A DNA stretch of 64,000 nt from Bradyrhizobium tropiciagri (GCF_018130505.1 NZ_JAFCKH010000012.1:62001-126000), one strand, 5' to 3'. Counted from the first letter of the stretch, positions 17,903 through 26,541 are shown. Numbers and translations are program-made. Notes: a model not told the origin generated them from the sequence alone.

Positions 17903-17998
17903 CCGTCATCCTGAGGTGCGAGCGGAGCGAGCCTCGAAGGATGCACGGCCACCAGCCGGGCCGTCGACCCTTCGAGGGCCGCTGAAGAAGCGACGGGG
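17903..17998. repeat. Degenerate intergenic palindrome, family A
   Basis: Begins cccgtcatcctgaggtgcgag like the copy at 2303 and shares the cctcgaaggatgcacggcc interior, but the right arm is diverged (cccttcgagggccgctgaag), so only the inner part pairs. Probably a decayed copy. Confidence 0.6.
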
Positions 17999-18021
17999 GT
18001 GGACGCGCTTTCCCGATCTAT

Positions 18022-18107
18022 CGTCATTGCGAGGAGCGAAGCGACGAAGTAATCCATCGTCCCGCATATGCGGGCCCATGGATTGCTTCGCTTCGCTCGC
18101 AATGACG
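18022..18107. repeat. Intergenic palindrome, family D (cgtcattgcgagg)
   Basis: Left arm cgtcattgcgaggagcgaag pairs with cttcgctcgcaatgacg at the right; the middle holds aatccat/atggatt and a perfect cccgcatatgcggg. It lies between the Bug gene and the NHL-gene stop, 10 bp from the latter, and could act as a bidirectional 3' hairpin. Confidence 0.75.
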
Positions 18108-18117
18108 GCGGAGGCCG

Positions 18118-19092
18118 TTACGTCACCCGCTCCAGCTTCTGCAGGCACCGTGTCACGCGCACCGCGGCGGGCATCTCGGTGTCGGGGAAGCTGGTCTTCC
18201 AGTCGGTGACGCCGACTTCGCCGACATAGATGTCGCCCTTCGAATCCAGCGCGAGGCCGTGCGGCGCCAGGAATTTTCCGGCCTCGATGCCGGGGCCGTT
18301 CTCGCCGCCGAGGCGGGCGATGCGGTTGCCCCTGGCGTCGACGATCGACAGCCGCGGGCCGAGATTGGGCACCTTGCGGTTGACGGCCATGCCGGGGCCG
18401 AGCTCGCCGACGATGAAGGTCGGCTGCTTGCCGCCGCCGCAGCGGCACAGCGCGCAGGGCCGGTGCAGATTGTTCCACTGCGTCTCATACTTGCCGTTGC
18501 CGTCGAACACCTGCACGCGATGGTTCTCGCGGTCGGCGACGTAGACGAAGCCGTCGGCGTCGGTCGCGATGTTGTGCACGATGTTGAACTGGCCGGGATC
18601 GGTGCCGGGCTCGCCCCAGCTTTTGATCAGCTTGCCGTCCGGCGTGTATTTGTGGACGCAGGCATTGCCGTAGCCGTCGGAGACGTAGATCTCGCCCTGC
18701 GGCGACAGCGCGGTGTGGGTGCAGCGGTGGAACGGCTCGCCGCTCATGAACGGCGCCGGCTTGTTCGGGATGCCGATCCTCAGCAGCACCTTGCCGTCGG
18801 TGGTGCACTTGCGCACGGTGTGGTCGCCGTCGTCGGTGCAATAGAGATTGTCGTCGGCGTCGATATGCAGGCCGTGGGCGCGCGAGAACAATCCTTCGCC
18901 CCAGCTGCGGAGGAAATTTCCGTCGCGGTCGAGCACCACCATCGGATGTTCGCCGCGGTTGAAGACGTAGACGCGGTCCTTGCTGTCGACCGCGACCGAG
19001 GCGACGTCGGTCAGGCTCCAGCCGTCGGGCAGTTTCGCCCAGTTCTCGATGACGCGGTAGCGGTGTTCGCCGCTGCCCAGGATGGTGGTCAT
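18118..19092 (-). CDS. NHL-repeat beta-propeller protein (peptidyl-alpha-hydroxyglycine lyase-like)
   Basis: 324-aa protein made of NHL repeats with no signal peptide seen. Repeated blade motifs are VAVDSKDRVYVFNRGEHP, LHIDADDNLYCTDDGDHTV, GEIYVSDGYGNACVHKY, GFVYVADRENHRVQVFD and LALDSKGDIYVGEV. This pattern matches the 6-bladed propellers related to peptidylamidoglycolate lyase. Between blades is CALCRC (C203, C206, C208), a possible metal site. The start at 19092 (ATG) has GGGGAG upstream. The flavin monooxygenase gene ends 100 bp upstream on the same strand, so the two may share a transcript; an intervening palindrome weakens that. The activity is not established. Confidence 0.75.
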   Translation of the reverse strand: MTTILGSGEHRYRVIENWAKLPDGWSLTDVASVAVDSKDRVYVFNRGEHPMVVLDRDGNFLRSWGEGLFSRAHGLHIDADDNLYCTDDGDHTVRKCTTDGKVLLRIGIPNKPAPFMSGEPFHRCTHTALSPQGEIYVSDGYGNACVHKYTPDGKLIKSWGEPGTDPGQFNIVHNIATDADGFVYVADRENHRVQVFDGNGKYETQWNNLHRPCALCRCGGGKQPTFIVGELGPGMAVNRKVPNLGPRLSIVDARGNRIARLGGENGPGIEAGKFLAPHGLALDSKGDIYVGEVGVTDWKTSFPDTEMPAAVRVTRCLQKLERVT

Positions 19093-19113
19093 TTTTTGTT
19101 TTCTCCCCAGGGT

Positions 19114-19187
19114 GTCATTCCGGGGCGATGCGCAGCATCGAACCGGGAATCTCGAGGTTCCGGGTTCGCTTCGCGCGCCGGAACGAC
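19114..19187. repeat. Intergenic palindrome, family E (gtcattccggggcg)
   Basis: gtcattccgg at the left pairs with ccggaacgac at the right with a few mismatches; the interior (gcgatgcgcagcatcg, aaccggga/tccgggtt) also folds. It fills the gap between the monooxygenase stop and the NHL-protein start. Confidence 0.65.
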
Positions 19188-19192
19188 GATTG

Positions 19193-20980
19193 TTATGAAA
19201 GCCGCGCCACCGGCCCGACATCGCGCGGCAGCAATCCCTCCTCGATCGCCTTGATCTGCAGCGCGAGGAAGCGCGAGTTGATGCGGCATTGCGCGAGGCT
19301 GCCGGCGATGAACCAGAGGCCCGGCTGCGGCGTGCGGGTGTACATGTTGCGCAGCTCCTGGCCGTCGCCAAAGCCCCAGATCGGGCCGACGCGATCAGCC
19401 GTCGCTTCGCCGAACAGTTTCTTCACCAGCTCTTCCTGCGGCCGGTACCCGGTGGCGAGCACGATCAGGTCGGCGCCAACAGTCTCGCCGCTCTTCAGCC
19501 GCGCGCCTTCACTCACAAAGCTGTCGATGTCTGCATACTGCCGCAGCCGCACCGCGCCGCCGGCGACGAGGTCGGAGCAGCCGACGTTGAAGTAATAGCC
19601 GCCGCCGCGGGTCAGGTACTTGAACTGCCAGCCGGTGCCGCCGTCGCCGAAATCGAGCTTGAAGCCGACGCGGCTGAGGCCGTCGAGCAGCGGCTTGTCG
19701 AGCTCTTTCGACTTCTCGGTCATCAGAATGTGGCTGCGCTTGGCCAACGCGAGCGGCATCGAGGTCGCGATCAGGTCGTTGTCCTCGAGCGTGCCTTCAT
19801 TGTAGGCGGCGTAGGCGAGCTGCGCCGACGGTTCGATATTGGTGACCAGGGTCGAGGAGCGCTGCACCAGCGTGACCTCGGCGCCGGAGGAGTGCAGGTC
19901 CTGCGCGATGTCGTGGCCGCTGTTGCCGGTGCCGATCACCAGCGCGCGCTTGCCGGCCCAGTCCTCGCCATCCTCATAGCCGCTCGAATGCAGCACCTTG
20001 CCGGCGAACTTCTCCAGGGTGGGAATGTCGGGCCGGTTCGGAATGCCGCTGACGCCGGTCGCCAGCACGACATGGCGCGGCTGCATCCTGCGCGTCGTGC
20101 CGTCGGCGCGGCGCAGCTCCACGCTCCAGCGGCCCTGCGCCTCATCATAACCGCCGCCGAGGAATTCGGTGCCGGTCCAGAAGTTCAGCTCCATGGCGTC
20201 GACATAGGCCTCGAACCAGTTGGCGAGCTTGTCCTTCGGGATGTAGGTCGGCCAGTTCGGCGGGAACGGCATGTAGGGCATGTGATTGACCTGCACCTGG
20301 TTGTGCAGGGTCAGCGCGTGATAGCGCCTCCGCCAATTGTCGCCGACGCGCGCCTCGCGGTCGACGATCAGCGCGTCGATGTTCAGTTGCTTGAGCCGCG
20401 CCGCGATCGCCAGCCCGGCCTGTCCGCCGCCGACCACCAGCACATCGGGATCGCGGCCGGCATATTCGGCGGACGTCTTGCGCTGGTCGAGCCAGTTCGG
20501 GCCGCGGAAGTCGCGTGAATAGGCCTGGCCGCGCGGCCGCCGGTCGCCCTGCTGCTCCTCGAATCCCTTCAGCTCCTCGAGCGCGGTGAGCAGCGTCCAG
20601 GCTTTCAGCCTGCCGTCATCGGCGGCATCGCCGATCAGCCGCACGATGCCGTGGCCGCGGCCAACCGCGGTCTCGAACTTGAAGATCGCCTCGATCGCCT
20701 CGGTGCCGGCGCGTATCACCTTGCGCGGCGGCGCACGGTCGGCATCGATGCGGAAGTCGTGCGGCCGGCTGCGCCGCGCATGCATGGGCAGTTCTTCCAG
20801 GATCGCGAAGGCCCGGTTGACGGTCTGGATGTTCCAGCTCAGCGCCAGCACGTCGCGCCAGTAGCTATCGGGATGGAACAGCGGCCGCAGCAGCACATCG
20901 TCGGGGCTGGCCAGCGCATCCTCGAACTGCACAAGCCAATTGTCGGCGGCGACCGAAATATCGTCCGTCTTGTCGAGCAT
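19193..20980 (-). CDS. Flavin-containing monooxygenase with N-terminal NTF2-like domain
   Basis: 595-aa NAD(P)/FAD-dependent oxygenase. The N-terminal 150 or so residues (from AADNWLVQFEDALASPDDVL with FHPDSYWRDVLALSWN) look like an NTF2/SnoaL-type domain. The catalytic part starts with the FAD Rossmann motif VVGGGQAGLAIAARL (about 182-196), then a Baeyer-Villiger/FMO-like FAGKVLHSSGY, then the NADPH motif VIGTGNSGHDIA, and ends with LATGYRPQ. Substrates of this class are ketones, aromatics or N/S compounds; the choice cannot be made here. It ends upstream of the NHL gene on the same strand. Confidence 0.88.
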   Translation of the reverse strand: MLDKTDDISVAADNWLVQFEDALASPDDVLLRPLFHPDSYWRDVLALSWNIQTVNRAFAILEELPMHARRSRPHDFRIDADRAPPRKVIRAGTEAIEAIFKFETAVGRGHGIVRLIGDAADDGRLKAWTLLTALEELKGFEEQQGDRRPRGQAYSRDFRGPNWLDQRKTSAEYAGRDPDVLVVGGGQAGLAIAARLKQLNIDALIVDREARVGDNWRRRYHALTLHNQVQVNHMPYMPFPPNWPTYIPKDKLANWFEAYVDAMELNFWTGTEFLGGGYDEAQGRWSVELRRADGTTRRMQPRHVVLATGVSGIPNRPDIPTLEKFAGKVLHSSGYEDGEDWAGKRALVIGTGNSGHDIAQDLHSSGAEVTLVQRSSTLVTNIEPSAQLAYAAYNEGTLEDNDLIATSMPLALAKRSHILMTEKSKELDKPLLDGLSRVGFKLDFGDGGTGWQFKYLTRGGGYYFNVGCSDLVAGGAVRLRQYADIDSFVSEGARLKSGETVGADLIVLATGYRPQEELVKKLFGEATADRVGPIWGFGDGQELRNMYTRTPQPGLWFIAGSLAQCRINSRFLALQIKAIEEGLLPRDVGPVARLS

Positions 20981-21071
20981 CGCGCGTTTCTCGTCACCTT
21001 GTCGGCGTTTCCCTGGCCGGGAAGCCTATACCCATCGGCGCCGGCGCAGAAAGGCCGTGACGAGATGCCGC

Positions 21072-22160
21072 CTATTCGGCCAGCGACAGGATCAGGCCTT
21101 GATCCGGCGGAACGCGGCCCTGCAGGGTATCGAGATAGGCCTCGCGCACCGCTGCGGGTCCGCGCCGCTCGATCACCTTGATCCAGTCAGGCAGATGCGG
21201 CGCGAGCTCGGTCCACGCGGCGCCGAACCGCTGGTCGACGCCGCCCGGTCCCCATTCCTTGGCGCGCTTGCGGATCTGGTCCGGCGCGAAGAACCACACC
21301 GGCTTGGCGCCGGGCAAAGCCGGCTCGTCCGGCTCGCTCGCGCGATGGGTCAGCCCGATACGGCCGGAATAGACCATCTGCGCGCCGAAATGCCGGTGCA
21401 GCGTCTCGCGCAGCGCGCTGTTGCCGGCCATGTCGACATAGGCGACCGGTTCCGCCTGCGGCAGCGCTGTGACCGCGTCATAGGTGACGACCTCGTCATA
21501 GCAGCCGAGCGAGTTGACGAAATCGACATTGCCCTTCGATGTCAGCCCGATCACCTTGATGCCGTTCCGCTTGTGCAGCAGATGGGCGAGACCGAACGCG
21601 GTCTTGCTCGAGGCCGATGACAGCATGACGCGCCGTGCACCGTAGAATTCGTTCTCGGCGAGGAAGTCGTCGACCAGGAACGACAGCATGAACAGCGGCA
21701 GCAGCAGCGCGCGATAGTCGCCGTTGCGGCCGGCATAGGTCGGATCGCCGGAGACGCGGGCATAGGCGTTGTAGACCGGCGAGACCTCCTGGCGGTGCGC
21801 GGCTGCATCGCGCAGGCCGCGCTTGCTGACATCGGCGGCCTCGATCACCAGATGCGTCGCCATCGGAAAATAGCCGAACAGCGTCTCGCCGACGGCGACG
21901 TTCGGATGTTTCGAGCCGATCACCTCGCCAAAGCCCCACACGGGGATGATGCCGTAGTCGGCGGGCGCCGGGAACAGCCGCCAGTATTTCAGCTGCTCAC
22001 CGATCACGGCATAGGTGATGTTGTTGGCGGTCAGCGCAAAGCGCGTGACCTTCACCAGCAGCGCGTCGGCCGGCAGCGCCGCGGCGTCGGGCAGCGCCGG
22101 CTCGATCAGCTTGCACTGCTGCAGGTCGTTGCGGACCACGATGAAATCGGTCGAGTTCAT
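21072..22160 (-). CDS. DUF2855 family protein (MDR/quinone-reductase-like)
   Basis: 362-aa protein of family DUF2855. Residues 1-120 contain a GroES-like opening (LLVKVTRFALTANNITYAVIG and WGFGEVIGS) and the middle has MLSSASSKTAFGLAHLL, the equivalent of the nucleotide-binding Rossmann of medium-chain dehydrogenases. It lacks obvious zinc ligands, so it is probably a zinc-free NADPH oxidoreductase. Its ATG overlaps the stop of the upstream alkA gene (ATGA at 22157-22160), so the two are translationally coupled. The substrate is unknown. Confidence 0.8.
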   Translation of the reverse strand: MNSTDFIVVRNDLQQCKLIEPALPDAAALPADALLVKVTRFALTANNITYAVIGEQLKYWRLFPAPADYGIIPVWGFGEVIGSKHPNVAVGETLFGYFPMATHLVIEAADVSKRGLRDAAAHRQEVSPVYNAYARVSGDPTYAGRNGDYRALLLPLFMLSFLVDDFLAENEFYGARRVMLSSASSKTAFGLAHLLHKRNGIKVIGLTSKGNVDFVNSLGCYDEVVTYDAVTALPQAEPVAYVDMAGNSALRETLHRHFGAQMVYSGRIGLTHRASEPDEPALPGAKPVWFFAPDQIRKRAKEWGPGGVDQRFGAAWTELAPHLPDWIKVIERRGPAAVREAYLDTLQGRVPPDQGLILSLAE

Positions 22161-22921
22161 GGCTTCGCTCCCGGCTTTTTACGCGCTGCGATCTTTGCCT
22201 TGCCGGGAGCCGGCTCCGCAACAGCAACAAAGTTTGAAACGCTGTTCGCCTCGGCGTCGCCGGCGATCGCTGCGTCGCCGGCGATCACGCCCTCGCGCTT
22301 CTTGAGTGTGCGGTAATACGCCCACCACAGATGCGCGGCGGCGCCGCGCAGCGGCCGCCACGGCTCGGCGAGCGGCGCCATCTGCTTCGGTGTCGGCCGT
22401 TCCTTCAGTCCGAGCCCGGCCTTGACCGCTTCCTGCACAGCGAGGTCGCCGGCCGGCCAGGCATCGCCGTGGCCGAGGCAGAACAAGAGATAGACGTCGG
22501 CGGTCCATGGGCCGATGCCGGGCAGCGCGGTCAGCGTGTTGTGCGCGGCGTCGGCCTCCTCATTGGCGAGCACATCAAGGTTCAGCCGCTCCTCGGCCAG
22601 CTCGCGCGCGATGTGTTTCAGCGTCTTGATCTTGGCCGCCGACAGCCCGAGCCGGCCGAGCCGGTCGGCGCGCGCCTTGCGGATCGCGTCGTGATGGAAC
22701 GGATCGTACGCCTTGCTGACACGGCCCCAGATCGCCGCCGCGCTGGCGGTCGACAGCTGCTGGCCACAGATGATCGCGGCCAGCCCGGCAAAGCCCGGCT
22801 CGCGCTGGCGGATCGCCGGCATGCCGGTCAATTCGAGGATCGGCCGCAGGCGGCGGTCCTGGTCGACCAGTCTGTGGATCGCTTCGTCGAGATCGGCCTG
22901 GGTTTCGAGGTGGATCAACAT
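22157..22921 (-). CDS. alkA: DNA-3-methyladenine glycosylase II
   Basis: 254-aa base-excision repair enzyme removing alkylated purines. The helix-hairpin-helix plus Gly/Pro/Asp motif is LPGIGPWTADVYLLFCLGH followed by DAWPAGDLAVQ, in which the Asp of GDLAVQ fits the catalytic Asp. GLAAIICGQQLSTASAAAIW earlier is also typical of AlkA-type HhH-GPD proteins. A Lys/Ala-rich tail of about 30 residues follows the domain. It is first of a two-gene unit with DUF2855. No Ada-type regulator gene is adjacent. Confidence 0.9.
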   Translation of the reverse strand: MLIHLETQADLDEAIHRLVDQDRRLRPILELTGMPAIRQREPGFAGLAAIICGQQLSTASAAAIWGRVSKAYDPFHHDAIRKARADRLGRLGLSAAKIKTLKHIARELAEERLNLDVLANEEADAAHNTLTALPGIGPWTADVYLLFCLGHGDAWPAGDLAVQEAVKAGLGLKERPTPKQMAPLAEPWRPLRGAAAHLWWAYYRTLKKREGVIAGDAAIAGDAEANSVSNFVAVAEPAPGKAKIAARKKPGAKP

Positions 22922-22941
22922 TGGCGGGTCTGCTTCAACTT

Positions 22942-23063
22942 GTCATGCGCGGGCTTGACCCGCGCATCCATCTCCTATCGTAACAGAGTCTTCGCCAGTT
23001 GGATTGCCGGACATAGGCGGGCGGAAGCGACGCCGTCCTTCAGACGGCTATGCCCGGCAATGA
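22942..23063. repeat. Intergenic palindrome, family C variant
   Basis: gtcatgcgcgggcttgacccgcgcatcca at the left; the right end reads ggattgccgg...gacggctatgcccggcaatga. The outer arms pair imperfectly and the left arm is itself a hairpin (gcgcgggcttgacccgcgc). It lies between the divergent alkA and gluQRS starts. Confidence 0.6.
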
Positions 23064-23084
23064 TGCACGATTGACTGGATCGCC

Positions 23085-23954
23085 ATGCCGCCCGTCTTCC
23101 GTTTCGCGCCGAGCCCGAACGGCTACCTGCATCTCGGCCATGCCTTGTCGGCGCTGCTCAACTTCGACCTGGCGCGGCAGGCGGGCGGGTGTCTGCTGTT
23201 GCGGATCGAGGATATCGACGCGACGCGTTGCCGGCCGGAGTTCGAGCGGGCCATCTATGAGGATCTCGCCTGGCTCGGCATCGCCTGGGAGACGCCGGTG
23301 CGGCGGCAGTCGGAGCATTTTGCCGCCTATCGCGCGGCGGTCGAGCGGCTGGTGGCGCAGGGCCTGGTCTATCCGAGCTTCGAGAGTCGTGCCGAAATCG
23401 GCCGGCTGGTGGCGGAGAAGGAGGCCGGTGGCGCCTGGCCGCGCGATCCCGACGGTGCGCCGCTTTATCCGGGAACCGCAAGATCGCTCGCGCCGGCGGA
23501 ACGCGACCGGCTCACCGCGCAGGGACTGCCGTTCGCGCTGCGGCTCGACATGGCGGCCGCTGTTGCGCGCGTCGGCCCGCTGCGCTGGCGAGAAGCCGGC
23601 GAGGGCCCTGACGGCGAGAGCGGCGACGTTGCGGCGCGTCCGGAGGCCTGGGGCGACGTCATCCTGGCGCGCAAGGAGACGCCGACCAGCTATCATCTTT
23701 CGGTCGTGATCGACGATGCCCTGCAAGGGGTCACCGATGTCGTGCGCGGAGCTGACCTGTTCTGGTCGACCAGCGTCCATCGCCTGCTGCAGGAGTTGCT
23801 GGGCCTGCCCGCACCGGCCTACCGGCATCACCGGCTGATCCGCGACGCGGCCGGGCAGAAGCTGTCGAAATCGACCCGCGCCACCGGTCTGCGCGAGTTG
23901 CGAGCGGCGGGCGCGACCCCGGCCGATATCCGCCGCCTGGTGGGGTTGTCGTAG
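23085..23954 (+). CDS. gluQ: Glutamyl-Q tRNA(Asp) synthetase (apparently zinc-less)
   Basis: 289-aa paralogue of the catalytic half of glutamyl-tRNA synthetase, which glutamylates queuosine in tRNA(Asp). The class-I signatures are FAPSPNGYLHLGHAL (residues 7-21) and KLSKS near 260. It ends soon after the KLSKS, so the anticodon-binding domain is missing as expected for GluQRS. The zinc-binding region, which in E. coli uses three Cys and a Tyr, here reads YPSFESRAEI (96-105) and YPGTAR (128-133) without Cys, so the Zn site seems lost. Start ATG 23085; no operon partner. Confidence 0.92.
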   Translation: MPPVFRFAPSPNGYLHLGHALSALLNFDLARQAGGCLLLRIEDIDATRCRPEFERAIYEDLAWLGIAWETPVRRQSEHFAAYRAAVERLVAQGLVYPSFESRAEIGRLVAEKEAGGAWPRDPDGAPLYPGTARSLAPAERDRLTAQGLPFALRLDMAAAVARVGPLRWREAGEGPDGESGDVAARPEAWGDVILARKETPTSYHLSVVIDDALQGVTDVVRGADLFWSTSVHRLLQELLGLPAPAYRHHRLIRDAAGQKLSKSTRATGLRELRAAGATPADIRRLVGLS

Positions 23955-24256
23955 CCCGCCGGAGGAGCTCGTGCTCACGCTCCCTCTTGCGGGGGGAGGC
24001 GTCCACATGATTTCGGAATAATGGAAGAGTACCTCTGAGTTGCCCGACGTGTCAAGCCGCCGTGCCGCGCCCGCAGCCGCCGGCTACTTTGCATGGGGTT
24101 GTTTTCGCCATTTTGGCTGGGAGCCCCCTGGAGGAGGTCGCAAGCGGATGGGCCGCTTACCCATCATCCTGATTTGCCTTGGCTCCTCCCAAACGCCGCC
24201 GTGACTCCGCCACTCCTGGCATGCCATGCTGCCGCCGGGGCGGGGTGACGGAGATC
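23955..24256. other. 302-bp intergenic region between gluQ and the hybrid kinase
   Basis: I see no gene, tRNA or terminator. The stretch about 24026-24128 (tctgagttgcccgacgtgtc ... ttgcatggggttgttttcgc) resembles, from memory, a string repeated between Bradyrhizobium genes. Short pyrimidine/purine blocks near 23960-23998 pair weakly. Confidence 0.4.
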
Positions 24257-25588
24257 ATGGCGAAAGCATCGCGCGGAGGGCGCAGCAAGCGGCGAGTCAA
24301 GGGGCCGCCGTCAAAGCCGCGCGCCTCCAAGCCGCGCGCTGCCAGGACGCGCGCCAAGACGAGCGCAGTGAAGGCCCGCGCCGCCAAGTCCGCGGTGAAG
24401 CCACGCCGCAAGCGGACTTCGCCAAAGGCGGCCGGGACGACCGGTTCCGCCATGGTCGACACCGCGCTCGCCGCCTTCGCCCACGAGGTGCGGACGCCGC
24501 TGACCGGCATCCTCGCCATCAGCAACCTGCTCGCGACCTCCGACCTCGGCGAGCGCGAGCGCCGCTGGGTCGACACCATCAAGGCCGGCGCCGAGCATCT
24601 GGCCAGCCTTGCGACGCTGTTCGTCGATGCCGCCCGCAGCGACGGTCCGGGGCTCGAGATCCGGCAGGACTTCTTCGATCTGCGCGCGCTGGCGCGGCAC
24701 GCCGGCGATTCGCTGGCCGGCCGTGCGGCGGCCAAGGGGCTGCAGGCCTCGTTCGAGCTCTCGGACCGGCTGCCCGCCTTCGCCGTCGGCGATCCCGTGC
24801 GCCTGCGCGCAGCGCTGGAGAACCTGATCGACAATGCGGTCAAGTTCACCGAGCAGGGAGCCGTGGCGCTGCATGTCGGGCCGGCGCGTTTGCCCAGGGG
24901 ACGTGGCAAGACCGGCGGCAGGGTCGGCGTCGCCTTTGCGATCGCCGACAGCGGCATCGGGCTGTCGCTCGCCGAGGTGAAGCGGCTGTTCAAGCCGTTC
25001 TCGCAGGCCAACGTCTCGATCGCCTCGCGGTTCGGCGGCGCCGGGCTCGGCCTGTCCTCGGTCAGGCAGCTCGCGCACGCGATGGGCGGCGACATCGTCG
25101 TGGCGCAGCGCCGCGGCGGCGGCGCCACCTTCACGCTGAGCGTCATGCTGGCGCCGGCCGATGGGCCGGTCGGCGTGATGTCGGACGACCGCGCGGCGAA
25201 GGCCTCGCAGGGGCTGCGCCTGCTCAGTGTCGAGGACAATCCGTTCGGCCGCGTCGTGCTCAACACCATCCTGACCGAGCTCGGTCACCAGGCAGAATTC
25301 GTCGGGCAGGGCGAGGCCGCGCCCGCCAGGCTCGCGCAGGGCGACTTCGACGCCGTGCTGATGGACATGGTGCTGCCGGGTATCGGCGGCGTCGAGGCGA
25401 TCGGGCAGATCCGCGCGCTGCCGCCGCCGCATGGCCGGATTCCGATCATCGGCATTTCCGGCCGTGCCGAGGACGAGGCTGCCGCGCGCGCCGCCGGCGC
25501 CGACGCCTTCCTGGTCAAGCCTGTGTCGCCGAGGGCGCTCGCGACCGCGCTGCTTGCAGCGGCACGGCGCGCGCCAGCCGCGACTTGA
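24257..25588 (+). CDS. Soluble hybrid histidine kinase/response regulator with histone-H1-like N-terminus
   Basis: 443-aa cytoplasmic two-component protein. Residues 1-60 hold 23 Lys/Arg and no acidic residue, with repeated PRASKPRA/AVKARAAKSAVK-like units, as in histone-H1-like bacterial proteins. HisKA begins near 65 with AFAHEVRTPLTG (phosphoacceptor His76). The ATPase has ENLIDNAVKF (N box), IADSGIGL (G1) and FGGAGLGLS (G2). A C-terminal receiver has EDNPFGR and DAVLMDMVLPGIGG (phospho-Asp), then VKPVSP. No membrane or sensor domain is visible. I chose ATG 24257 since upstream in-frame sequence is not kinase-like. The 3' end overlaps the convergent YihY gene by 74 bp. Confidence 0.85.
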   Translation: MAKASRGGRSKRRVKGPPSKPRASKPRAARTRAKTSAVKARAAKSAVKPRRKRTSPKAAGTTGSAMVDTALAAFAHEVRTPLTGILAISNLLATSDLGERERRWVDTIKAGAEHLASLATLFVDAARSDGPGLEIRQDFFDLRALARHAGDSLAGRAAAKGLQASFELSDRLPAFAVGDPVRLRAALENLIDNAVKFTEQGAVALHVGPARLPRGRGKTGGRVGVAFAIADSGIGLSLAEVKRLFKPFSQANVSIASRFGGAGLGLSSVRQLAHAMGGDIVVAQRRGGGATFTLSVMLAPADGPVGVMSDDRAAKASQGLRLLSVEDNPFGRVVLNTILTELGHQAEFVGQGEAAPARLAQGDFDAVLMDMVLPGIGGVEAIGQIRALPPPHGRIPIIGISGRAEDEAAARAAGADAFLVKPVSPRALATALLAAARRAPAAT

Positions 25589-26408
25589 TGATCGCCGCAT
25601 TCAGTTCGCCGCCGAACACGAAGATCGCCGAGATGAAATAGAGGAACACCAGCGCGATCACCACCGAGGCGAGCCCCGCATACATCGTGACGTAGTTGTT
25701 GGCGAAGCGCGCCAGGTACATGCCGAAGCCGATGCCCGAGAGCAGCGAGGCAACGATGGTGAAGATGATGCCGGGCAGGATCTGCAGGAAGCTGCGGCGG
25801 CCCGCCGGCAGCCAGGCATGCAGGATGAACAGCGCGACGATCAGCGCCAGGATCGTGATGCCGTAGCGGGCGATGTTGAGCAGGCTCTCGTTGGATTCGA
25901 CGAAGAACGGGATGTAGCGCCGCGCCGCCTCGATGATCAGCGGCCCGAGCACGATCAGGAACGCCATCGCAAGCGAGGTGACGGCTGCGACCAGCGTGTA
26001 GCCGATCGACTCCAGCCGCAGCCAGTACCAGCTTCGCATCTCGACCACGGCATAGGCGCGGTTCAGTGCGACCCGCAACGCCTCGACGCCGTTGGAGGCG
26101 AAGTAGATCGCTAGCACCGCGCCGATCGTCAGGATGTCGCCGCGCGTCTTCGTCAGCACGTCGTGGATCTCGCCGGACAGCGAATCGGCCACCTGTTGCG
26201 GCCAGACCTGCAGCAACAGGCCGACGGCGCCATCGGCGAGCGGCTTGGACCCGAAGAACCCGGCCAGCGACGTCAGCACGATCAGGAACGGGAACAGCGC
26301 CATCAACGTCGACAGCGCGATGTGGCTCGCGATCGCCCAGCCGTCATCGGCGAGGAACGTGTAAAAGGCATCCATCACGACGCGGTAGACGTAACGAAGC
26401 TGCTTCAC
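25515..26408 (-). CDS. YihY/virulence-factor BrkB family membrane protein
   Basis: 297-aa inner-membrane protein of the YihY/BrkB family (formerly annotated as RNase BN). Six hydrophobic segments are visible, starting near residue 20 (AIASHIALSTLMALFPFLIVLTSL) and ending with GLASVVIALVFLYFISAIFVFGGELNA. The start is GTG 26408 with GGGTGG upstream. Function is unknown; transport or envelope roles have been suggested for the family. The last 25 codons overlap the kinase gene on the other strand. Confidence 0.88.
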   Translation of the reverse strand: MKQLRYVYRVVMDAFYTFLADDGWAIASHIALSTLMALFPFLIVLTSLAGFFGSKPLADGAVGLLLQVWPQQVADSLSGEIHDVLTKTRGDILTIGAVLAIYFASNGVEALRVALNRAYAVVEMRSWYWLRLESIGYTLVAAVTSLAMAFLIVLGPLIIEAARRYIPFFVESNESLLNIARYGITILALIVALFILHAWLPAGRRSFLQILPGIIFTIVASLLSGIGFGMYLARFANNYVTMYAGLASVVIALVFLYFISAIFVFGGELNAAIIKSRLARAVPLQAARSRAPSATQA

Positions 26409-26541
26409 ATTCCACCCGGCATTGTCGCAGGACGCTCGATCCGAGAACCGCTCCAGCTTCTGATATTACGCGCTGAAAAGCCAGAAGGTTGCATGGGCGC
26501 CCTGTGTGGAAGTCGGCACAAGGCGGTGTTATGTAGCTGGC

